In this document: positions 57,966 to 64,000 of the stretch, one piece after another
Numbering within the stretch: position 1 is the first letter of the stretch
How the letters are laid out: every line of letters begins with the position of its first letter
Translations under genes and position numbers: made by a program
Assembly: GCF_011601315.1 (NCBI RefSeq)
Contig: NZ_JAAORA010000002.1
Location: forward strand, 310,001 to 374,000
DNA: 64,000 bases
Direction: 5' to 3'
Source of the DNA: Candidatus Chlorobium masyuteum
Lineage (GTDB): Bacteria > Bacteroidota > Chlorobiia > Chlorobiales > Chlorobiaceae
The notes under the pieces: generated by a model
The model's input: only the letters and a program-made list of their open reading frames with translations
Database searches by the model: none
What the model was told of the DNA's origin: nothing

Positions 57966-59309
57966 ATGGCCGTTACAGACCCAAGAAATTCCCTGACCGT
58001 TACTGATAACAGGACCGGAAAAACCTATGAACTTCCGGTTGAGAACGGTACCATCAATACCATGGATCTTCGTCAGATACAGGTTTCTGCTGAGGATTTC
58101 GGGCTTTTGGGCTATGACCCCGGTTTTTTAAATACAGCATCCTGCAAAAGCCGTATTACCTACATTGATGGTGATAAAGGTATTTTGCGTTATCGAGGCT
58201 ATCCAATCGAACAGCTTGCAGAGCACAGCCATTTTCTGGAAACCTCATACCTTCTTATCAAGGGTGAGCTTCCCGACAAGGAGAGGCTGGCGGTATGGAC
58301 TTACAATATCCGCCATCATACCATGACCCATGCCAATCTGGTCAAGTTCATGGACGGGTTCCGCTACGATGCTCATCCGATGGGGATTCTTGTCGGCACA
58401 GTAGGCGCGCTCTCTACTTTTTATCGTGATGCGAAGGATATCGGTAATGAAGAGTCCCGTAAACTCCAGGTGCGGCGTCTTATAGGCAAGATACCCACGC
58501 TGGCGGCAATGAGCTTCCGTCACAGTCTCGGGTTTCCCTATGTTCTGCCTGATAATGAGTTGAGCTATACCGGCAATTTTCTCTCCATGATGTTCAAGAT
58601 GACTGAAATACACTACAAGCCAAATCCGGTGCTTGAACGTGCCCTCGATGTGCTCTTTATCCTGCATGCTGATCATGAACAGAACTGTTCAACCAATGCC
58701 GTCCGGGCTGTAGCCAGTTCCGGAGTCGATCCCTATACAGCAATTGCTGCCGGTTGCGCGGCTCTTTACGGGCCATTGCATGGCGGTGCAAACGAGGCGG
58801 TTATCCATATGCTGCTGAAAATCGGATCGGTTGACAAGGTTCCGGAGTTTATTGCATCGGTCAAGAGCGGGGAAGGCCGTCTTATGGGCTTTGGCCACAG
58901 GGTGTATAAAAATTATGATCCAAGGGCAAAAATTATCAAGGAGATCGCTTTCCAGGTTTTTGAAGAGACCGGTCGCAGCCCTCTGCTCGATATTGCTCTT
59001 GAGCTGGAGAGAATTGCTCTTGAGGATGAATATTTTATCAATCGGAAGCTCTATCCGAATGTGGATTTTTATTCCGGTCTGATCTACCAGGCGATGGGAT
59101 TTCCGATGGATATGTTTCCGGTTCTCTTTGCTATCGGAAGGATACCCGGATGGCTTTCACAGTGGATTGAGCAGGTTAAGGATCCTGAGCAGAAAATTGC
59201 GAGACCCCGTCAGATCTACCTCGGAGAGGAAACGCGGGATTTTGTACCGATGGAGATGCGCCCGAAAAACAGGCTGGATGAGCAGAAAATAGGGATCTGC
59301 AGACTATAA
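57966..59309 (+). CDS. gltA: Citrate synthase
   Basis: 447 residues, the type II/hexameric-like bacterial length. It condenses acetyl-CoA and oxaloacetate. Catalytic residues are His272 (GPLHGGANEA), His311 (GFGHRVYKNYDPRA) and Asp367 (NVDFYSGLIY); HADHEQNCSTNAVR is also typical. Green sulfur bacteria fix carbon by the reverse TCA cycle with ATP-citrate lyase, so this enzyme probably serves dark or mixotrophic metabolism or a flexible cycle direction. The 185-bp gap upstream contains the tRNA promoter region. Confidence 0.96.
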   Translation: MAVTDPRNSLTVTDNRTGKTYELPVENGTINTMDLRQIQVSAEDFGLLGYDPGFLNTASCKSRITYIDGDKGILRYRGYPIEQLAEHSHFLETSYLLIKGELPDKERLAVWTYNIRHHTMTHANLVKFMDGFRYDAHPMGILVGTVGALSTFYRDAKDIGNEESRKLQVRRLIGKIPTLAAMSFRHSLGFPYVLPDNELSYTGNFLSMMFKMTEIHYKPNPVLERALDVLFILHADHEQNCSTNAVRAVASSGVDPYTAIAAGCAALYGPLHGGANEAVIHMLLKIGSVDKVPEFIASVKSGEGRLMGFGHRVYKNYDPRAKIIKEIAFQVFEETGRSPLLDIALELERIALEDEYFINRKLYPNVDFYSGLIYQAMGFPMDMFPVLFAIGRIPGWLSQWIEQVKDPEQKIARPRQIYLGEETRDFVPMEMRPKNRLDEQKIGICRL

Positions 59310-59341
59310 AGGTTTTTTATCACATTTTCGACCAAATAATT

Positions 59342-59629
59342 ATGTCGGTTACGTCCAAAGATGTTGCCTATATCGCCGATCTGGCCCGCCTCAGGTTCAA
59401 TGAAGAGGAGACAATTGTCATGACCAGCGAGCTCAACAACATTCTTCACTATATCGAGAAGCTCAATGAAGTTGATACTGAAGGTGTTGAACCGCTCAGC
59501 AGTATCCATGACCAGATCAACGTACTCCGTGAGGATGTTGAGCTTCAGCCGCTCACATCGGAGGATGTCCTGAAGAATGCCCCTCAGAGGCAGGATCGTT
59601 TTTTCAAAGTACCCAAGGTTATCGGGTAA
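59342..59629 (+). CDS. gatC: Asp-tRNA(Asn)/Glu-tRNA(Gln) amidotransferase subunit C
   Basis: 95 residues. It has the GatC profile [40 protein letters not shown] and the C-terminal [20 protein letters not shown]. It stabilises GatA and GatB, which amidate misacylated Glu-tRNA(Gln) or Asp-tRNA(Asn). gatA and gatB are not in the window, so the operon is split in this genome. It lies 32 nt after gltA. Confidence 0.94.
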   Translation: MSVTSKDVAYIADLARLRFNEEETIVMTSELNNILHYIEKLNEVDTEGVEPLSSIHDQINVLREDVELQPLTSEDVLKNAPQRQDRFFKVPKVIG

Positions 59630-59636
59630 CCCTGCA

Positions 59637-59930
59637 ATGGTTGAGCTTCGCGAAAAAAACGGAAGTGCGGTTTTTGTCGTCAAGGCACAGCCCCGGTCAT
59701 CGAAAAGCAGGGTATGCGGTCTCTATAACGGAGGATTGAAGGTTAGTCTGAAAGCGGCACCTGTGGATGATGCCGCCAACAGGGAGTGTTGTGACCTTTT
59801 TTCAAAAGTTTTCCATATTCCCCCCTCCCGGGTGCATATTATTGCAGGGAAGAGTTCCCGGACAAAAACCGTGATGCTGGAAGGGGTCACTCTTGAAGCC
59901 GCGACTCTGGCGTTCAACGCTTATGAGTAA
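59637..59930 (+). CDS. YggU/DUF167 family protein
   Basis: 97 residues from the ATG at 59637, 7 nt after gatC. Family markers are [37 protein letters not shown] and [16 protein letters not shown]. The fold is known, the function is not. The frame extends upstream into gatC but without family sequence. It is followed by a 159-bp gap filled by the long palindromic repeat. Confidence 0.9.
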   Translation: MVELREKNGSAVFVVKAQPRSSKSRVCGLYNGGLKVSLKAAPVDDAANRECCDLFSKVFHIPPSRVHIIAGKSSRTKTVMLEGVTLEAATLAFNAYE

Positions 59931-59961
59931 ACGCTTAAAAAATATAGGCACCGTTTTTAAT

Positions 59962-60072
59962 TGTCGTGAGCGATTCGAAGGCAAGGCGGACGGAGCGCAG
60001 AAACCGGAATGTACAAGGGAGTACATGAGGATTTTGAGCACCGTCCAACGTAGTCATCGAACTGCGGAACAG
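59962..60072 (+). repeat. Full copy of a long imperfect palindromic repeat (family 2)
   Basis: The 5' half (GCGATTCGAAGGCAAGGCGG onward) is imperfectly complementary to the 3' half (GCACCGTCCAACGTAGTCAT onward), around a TGTAC/GTACA centre, so the whole could fold as one hairpin of about 110 nt. Half copies lie at 37463 and 42175. I recall similar intergenic sequence in many bacteria but cannot verify it here. Confidence 0.75.
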
Positions 60073-60089
60073 ATTAAAAAAGGTGCGCT

Positions 60090-60542
60090 ATGAGAGCTGT
60101 GGTTCAGAGAGTGTTATCGGCCAGTGTCTCTGCAAGTGAAGCTCGATACTCCGGGATCGGTCCGGGTATGCTTGTTCTTCTTGGTATTGCTCCCGGTGAC
60201 GGTATGGCGGAGGTCGAATGGATGTGCCGCAAGCTTGCCGGTTTGCGGATTTTTAATGACGGTGAGGGTAAAATGAATCTTTCGCTCACTGAGAGTGAGG
60301 GAGAGCTTCTGGTTGTTTCACAGTTTACACTCTATGCCGATACAAGCCGGGGCAACCGGCCGGGTTTTTCAGGTTCAGCCCGTTTTGACGTTGCTCAGCC
60401 GCTCTACGAAAGTTTTATCCGGATGGTTGGCCTGCAGATTGCAAAGCCGGTCAGGACCGGATGGTATGGGGCGGACATGCAGGTCGCTCTGGTCAATGAC
60501 GGCCCGGTAACCTTGATTCTTGATTCTCCACTCTCCACATGA
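60090..60542 (+). CDS. dtd: D-aminoacyl-tRNA deacylase
   Basis: 150 residues, the usual length. It hydrolyses D-aminoacyl-tRNAs, protecting translation. It starts [14 protein letters not shown] and has the catalytic motifs [20 protein letters not shown] and [12 protein letters not shown] (GPVT-type). Its last codons overlap the kdsB ATG (ATGA). Confidence 0.96.
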   Translation: MRAVVQRVLSASVSASEARYSGIGPGMLVLLGIAPGDGMAEVEWMCRKLAGLRIFNDGEGKMNLSLTESEGELLVVSQFTLYADTSRGNRPGFSGSARFDVAQPLYESFIRMVGLQIAKPVRTGWYGADMQVALVNDGPVTLILDSPLST

Positions 60543-61300
60543 AAGCTGTTATCCTTATTCCTGCCAGGCTTGATTCCAGCCGTCTTGAAAAAAAAATGCT
60601 TGCCGATCTTGAGGGGGAACCGCTCATTGTCCGTACCTGGCGGCAGGCTCTTAAATCCCGGCTTGCAGCACGCGTTGTTGTAGCTACCGACAGTCTGGAG
60701 ATCGCTTCTGTTCTGGAAGAGCGGGGAGCTGAAGTTGTTATGACTTCGCCCTCGGCACGCTGCGGCACGGAGCGGATTGCTGAAGCAGCAAGAGTGACCG
60801 GCGGAGATGTTTTTGTCAATCTGCAGGGTGATGAACCGCTTATCAGTCCTGAAAATATCGATCTTGCGCTTCAGCCATTTTTTTCTGCAAATCCCCCGGA
60901 TTGCTCTACCCTTGTTTTTCCCATGCAGCCCGATGAGCGGAATCAGATTGAGGACCCTCATGTGGTGAAGGTCGTTATGGATCGCAAGGGGTTTGCGCTC
61001 TTTTTTTCACGCAGTCCGATACCATACACGAGAACAAAGATGCCGACGACAACCTTTTATCGTCATATAGGGCTCTATGCGTTCAGTGCAGCAGTTCTTG
61101 AGCAATTTGCAGCACTTCAGCCATCGATGCTTGAAGAGGAGGAGTCGCTTGAGCAGCTCCGGCTGCTGGAGAATGGTTTTCGAATCCGGTGCATCACAAC
61201 AAGCGTTGATAACCCCGGTGTCAATACCCCTGAAGAGCTTGAACAGGTTCGTGCCATTATCAGGGGGGGGGGGGCGGTTGATTGCTGCAGAACACCTTGA
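60539..61300 (+). CDS. kdsB: 3-deoxy-manno-octulosonate cytidylyltransferase (CMP-KDO synthetase)
   Basis: 253 residues. It activates KDO with CTP for lipopolysaccharide inner core. It has the N-terminal nucleotide motif [67 protein letters not shown] and [18 protein letters not shown] run of 12 G (61263-61274) lies in the last codons, after the conserved part [19 protein letters not shown], so slippage would change only the last residues. Translationally coupled to dtd. Confidence 0.96.
   Translation: MKAVILIPARLDSSRLEKKMLADLEGEPLIVRTWRQALKSRLAARVVVATDSLEIASVLEERGAEVVMTSPSARCGTERIAEAARVTGGDVFVNLQGDEPLISPENIDLALQPFFSANPPDCSTLVFPMQPDERNQIEDPHVVKVVMDRKGFALFFSRSPIPYTRTKMPTTTFYRHIGLYAFSAAVLEQFAALQPSMLEEEESLEQLRLLENGFRIRCITTSVDNPGVNTPEELEQVRAIIRGGGAVDCCRTP
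61263..61274 (+). repeat. G12 homopolymer near the kdsB stop
   Basis: Twelve consecutive G at codons 242-245. One added or lost base would replace the tail [14 protein letters not shown], for example by a frame running to about 61343 (ending ICFFIEDIIIF). Confidence 0.9.
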
Positions 61301-61388
61301 GAAGGCGATCTGTTTTTTTATCGAGGATATTATTATTTTTTAAAACGGACAGATATGGTTTTTATCCCTTCTTCATTATGAAACCAGC

Positions 61389-62021
61389 ATGAACAGCATA
61401 CCAAACACACTTTTCATACGATTATGGATTGTGTTTCTGATTTATTGTTTCGGTATGGTGATGGTGTCGGAGGTATCCCGGGCTGCTTCATACAGGATTG
61501 GTGACAAGTTCGGGGGAGGTATCATTTTTTACGTCGATGTGACCGGCCAGCACGGCCTGATTGCTGCTCCTGAAGACATCGTTATCCGATATACTGATGT
61601 CTGGAATAAGTCACCATGGGCGGGGGTATATCGCTGGAGTACCGGACAGGAAGAAACCGTGAATAACAGTGATTATGCTATGCAGCTACTCTCTGATACA
61701 AGACACGAACTTGGTCAGGGCAGAGCTAATACCGCAAAGATTCTGGCGAAATATCCTGCAGTAACCTATCCCAGGAGCGCAGCAGCTATCGTTCGGGCAT
61801 ATCGGGGTGGTGGTTTCAGTGACTGGTTTCTTCCAAGCAAGGATGAACTGAACCAGCTCTACATCAACAGGGCGCTATGCGGTTCCTTTGCCGGAGACTA
61901 CTACTGGAGCTCCTCCGAAATGACCTCTGATACGGCATGGTACCAGTACTTCAGCGATGGTTATCAGGGTGGAGGAACAAAGTCCTACTACAGTCGTGTT
62001 CGTCCAGTGCGTGCTTTTTAG
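61389..62021 (+). CDS. Secreted DUF1566 (Lcl-type) domain protein
   Basis: 210 residues with signal sequence IVFLIYCFGMVMVSEVSRAA. The mature protein has YRIGDKFGGGIIFYVD near its start and the Lcl/DUF1566 core FSDWFLPSKDELNQLYINRA, YYWSSSEMTSDTAWYQYF and the end VRPVRAF. Such domains occur in exported or surface proteins of unknown or adhesive function. Start chosen at the ATG before the signal sequence. Confidence 0.85.
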   Translation: MNSIPNTLFIRLWIVFLIYCFGMVMVSEVSRAASYRIGDKFGGGIIFYVDVTGQHGLIAAPEDIVIRYTDVWNKSPWAGVYRWSTGQEETVNNSDYAMQLLSDTRHELGQGRANTAKILAKYPAVTYPRSAAAIVRAYRGGGFSDWFLPSKDELNQLYINRALCGSFAGDYYWSSSEMTSDTAWYQYFSDGYQGGGTKSYYSRVRPVRAF

Positions 62022-62092
62022 AAAAAGAATAGGACCAAAAGGAGTTCAACAGCAACAACGACGAAGAGCAATCCGAAATCTAAAATCCATAA

Positions 62093-63298
62093 TCATTTCT
62101 GATCACGGCTTATCACGGCGGGCAACGTTCCTTCGTGAAAGAGCAGATCGACCCTGTCGTCAGGGTGCAGTTCTGCTATGCCGGTCATGAATTTCCCCTC
62201 TTTTTTTACCAGTACATAGCCGCGTTCAAGCGTTTTTCGGTAATCGAGCAGTGCAAGCTGCTGAAGCAGGGATGCGTAGCGCTCCGCCTTTTCCGTGTAC
62301 CTGTTCCGGATTGTTTTTGTCGTTCGGTCAAGAAGGGTGGTGATCCGCTCTTCAAACTGCTCCATCTGAAGCGGAGGGCGGTTGAAAGCATAGCTGCTAC
62401 AGATAGAGTAGATCTGACGTTCTGCTCCCTCAACTTTGTTCTGTACCGCCCGATCCTGTTTTGACTGCAGAGTCTCAATCCGGCGGAGAAGCTCTCCTGT
62501 GTCAGGTACGGCCAGTTCGGCCGCAATCGAGGGAGTTCCGGCCCTGAGATCTGCGGTCATATCAGCAATGGTCAGATCGGTTTCGTGACCGATGGCACTG
62601 ATTACCGGAATAGATGAGTGGTAAAGGGCATTGGCCACAACCTCTCCGTTGAAGGCCTGCAGATCTTCAAGTGAACCTCCTCCACGTGCGATAATGATAA
62701 CATCCGGCCGGTGTGCAGGATTTTTTGTTTCGTTGAACCAGGCGATACCTGCTGCTACTGATTCGGCGGCATCGGTTCCCTGAACCTTGACCGGATAGAG
62801 AAGAACTCTTGCAGCAGGAAATCTTCGTTCAAGCACCTTGCTCATATCCTCGATGACCGCTCCTGTGGAAGAGGTGATGAGCGCGATAGTTTCGGGTATG
62901 GCGGGAATCGGCTTTTTCCGCTCTGCGGCGAAATAGCCGGCTTTTGCGAGTTTTTGCAGGAGTTCGGCAAATGCCTGCTGAAGAGCCCCCTCTCCGGCCG
63001 CAGTCACAGCGGTACAGATGAGCTGATAGCGTCCGGATGGAGGATAGACCTCAAGTCGCCCTTCGGCCACAACATTGATGCCATCCCTGAGTTCAACGGC
63101 AAGCCTGATTCCGGTGTTTTTCCAGATGACGGCCGGAATCTGGGCTCCATCGTCTTTCAGTGTCAGATAACTGTGACCCGAACTGTGCCGCTTGTAGTTT
63201 GATATTTCACCCTTGACCTTGACAGCAGGAAAAGTCATTTCAAGCTCTGTCTTGATCTGCTGAGTCAGCTCACTGACCGAAAGAATCTCTGTGCTCAT
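62093..63298 (-). CDS. xseA: Exodeoxyribonuclease VII large subunit
   Basis: 401 residues. It degrades single-stranded DNA together with XseB. Features are the N-terminal OB fold (VKVKGEISNYKRHSSGHSYL, LKDDGAQIPAVIWK), the catalytic domain with ITSSTGAVIEDMSKVLERRF, IIIARGGGSLEDLQAFN and SAIGHETDLTIADMTADLRA, and a coiled C-terminal region. xseB is not seen next to it. It reads toward the DUF1566 gene. Confidence 0.96.
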   Translation of the reverse strand: MSTEILSVSELTQQIKTELEMTFPAVKVKGEISNYKRHSSGHSYLTLKDDGAQIPAVIWKNTGIRLAVELRDGINVVAEGRLEVYPPSGRYQLICTAVTAAGEGALQQAFAELLQKLAKAGYFAAERKKPIPAIPETIALITSSTGAVIEDMSKVLERRFPAARVLLYPVKVQGTDAAESVAAGIAWFNETKNPAHRPDVIIIARGGGSLEDLQAFNGEVVANALYHSSIPVISAIGHETDLTIADMTADLRAGTPSIAAELAVPDTGELLRRIETLQSKQDRAVQNKVEGAERQIYSICSSYAFNRPPLQMEQFEERITTLLDRTTKTIRNRYTEKAERYASLLQQLALLDYRKTLERGYVLVKKEGKFMTGIAELHPDDRVDLLFHEGTLPAVISRDQK

Positions 63299-63401
63299 GC
63301 AGGCAAACAGGATAGGTGATCATAAAGATGTATGCTGTAATAAAACAAATCATTCTCTAATACCCGCTGATTCTTTGCTCTTAATGGATGAGAGTTCCGA
63401 T

Positions 63402-63475
63402 GTGTCATTTCGAATCCCGAGCAGCTCGGGTGAGAAATCTCATGCGTGTCAGATAAAGAAGATGAGATCCCTCTC
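63402..63475 (+). repeat. Palindromic intergenic repeat (TGTCATTTCGA type)
   Basis: TGTCATTTCGA, then the perfect hairpin CCCGA-GCAGC-TCGGG (63416-63430), then GAGAAATCTCAT and, after a spacer, ATGAGATCCCTCTC, which pair with each other. It is the only notable feature of the gap 63299-63650. Similar sequence is familiar to me from Chlorobi and Bacteroidetes intergenic DNA. Confidence 0.6.
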
Positions 63476-63650
63476 GTTGTTGGGGATGCTAAAAAAGGGG
63501 CGGGCGGGATGATTGGCCGGGGCGACAGGGAAGATGGGCAGCAGAAAGCTGTCAGATATGGAGGCGGTCACGTATTTACAGCGGGAAGTGTTATATTCGT
63601 TTTTTATTCACAGCAAAGCGTTTACCGCTCAATTGCTTAAGGGCGATGTT

Positions 63651-64000
63651 ATGACCAACCATGATTTTATTGAGGAGCTGGCGGGTCTGCTTGCTATGGA
63701 AAGTCAAGAGGCTCATGCTCTTCTGAACAGTTTTTTAGGCGCCATGGTCGCCGAGTTTCTTGCTTGCGGAAAGCTCTCCGTGAAGGGTCTCGGCAGATTT
63801 TCTGTCAGGAAGCTTGCGCCGGTTAAAAAGATTACGGTTTCCGGTACGGTTTATACTCCCCCCTGTAACAGGATGATATTCGAGCGAGGGAGTTTCGGGG
63901 GTGATGATACCGTGCGTATAGCTGTTTCGAGAGTTTCGATGAGTCCGGACGATGCCAACCGGTTTGGCCGGACTCTTGCCAAAGTTCTTGTCCGAGCATT
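63651..64000 (+). CDS. HU/IHF-like DNA-binding protein, 3' end beyond window
   Basis: The frame is open from ATG 63651 to the window edge (116 codons, no stop). It reads MTNHDFIEELAGLLAMESQE, then LLNSFLGAMVAEFLACGKLS and VKGLGRFSVRKLAP, the helix pair and beta arm start of the HU/IHF fold; VYTPPCNRMIFERG resembles the arm's return strand. It continues past the usual 90-residue HU length, so it is probably an HU-domain protein with an extra C-terminal part. The N-terminus is weak in base-specific residues. Confidence 0.75.
   Translation, partial: MTNHDFIEELAGLLAMESQEAHALLNSFLGAMVAEFLACGKLSVKGLGRFSVRKLAPVKKITVSGTVYTPPCNRMIFERGSFGGDDTVRIAVSRVSMSPDDANRFGRTLAKVLVRA

Noticed and set aside
1-64000. 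CRISPR array, prophage or insertion sequence
   Set aside because: No regularly spaced short repeats, no transposase, integrase or phage structural gene was seen on either strand.

Overview
The window looks like a chromosomal segment of a green sulfur bacterium (Chlorobiota; Chlorobium or a close relative). The basis is the overall character of the proteins, roughly 50% GC, a complete menaquinone pathway, the gltA, gatC and kdsB neighbourhood, and dispersed palindromic repeats of kinds I associate with Chlorobi and Bacteroidetes. No photosynthesis or sulfur-oxidation gene falls inside the window, so the assignment is likely rather than proven. Genes are dense on both strands, with many 1-4 nt overlaps.

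Layout. 1-10.3 kb: housekeeping and stress genes (TrmH-type methyltransferase, tandem UspA, Lon-like protease, TerC, aldehyde dehydrogenase, patatin-like esterase, outer-membrane barrel, YbaK-type deacylase, glycosyltransferase). 10.5-16.5 kb: an orphan receiver-Hpt protein, then an oxidative and non-oxidative pentose phosphate cluster (gnd, zwf on plus; pgl, tkt on minus, convergent). 16.7-31 kb: an accessory-looking stretch with a DUF2278 protein, a 730-bp AT-rich intergenic region holding a perfect dyad and a consensus sigma-54 promoter, a 1141-residue RTX/VCBS-type adhesin, two L,D-transpeptidases in tandem, and a pair strongly resembling Vibrio CqsA (CAI-1 autoinducer synthase) and CqsS (its sensor kinase). 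31-46 kb: metH, an esterase, mnmA, a HEPN-like hypothetical gene, an ETF-quinone oxidoreductase, mgtE, an alkyladenine glycosylase, parAB and dapB. 46-55.7 kb: menaquinone genes menE, menC, menB, menH and menD, menF, split by two toxin-antitoxin modules and a UbiA-type prenyltransferase. 55.8-64 kb: a TPR lipoprotein, a metallochaperone, a NYN-domain protein, tRNA-Asp, gltA, gatC, a YggU protein, dtd, kdsB, a DUF1566 protein, xseA and the start of an HU-like protein.

The most notable system is the cqsA/cqsS pair at 26.7-31.0 kb. The synthase matches V. cholerae CqsA along its length as I remember that sequence. The sensor keeps the six-helix input domain, with Trp104, Ser107 and His194 at the same residue numbers as in V. 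cholerae, but has two receivers and a C-terminal Hpt domain. Its Hpt domain is cut by an apparent one-base frameshift; the lost tail is intact in the neighbouring frame. This suggests alpha-hydroxyketone quorum sensing in an anaerobic phototroph. The nearby adhesin, with its sigma-54 promoter and upstream dyad, is a reasonable but unproven candidate output, because Vibrio CAI-1 signalling ends in a sigma-54 activator.

Other points of interest are a hairpin repeat whose stem covaries between copies and which supplies the last codons of menE, a second family of long imperfect palindromes with one full and two half copies, a G12 tract at the end of kdsB, and near-identical 300-bp repeats in the adhesin.
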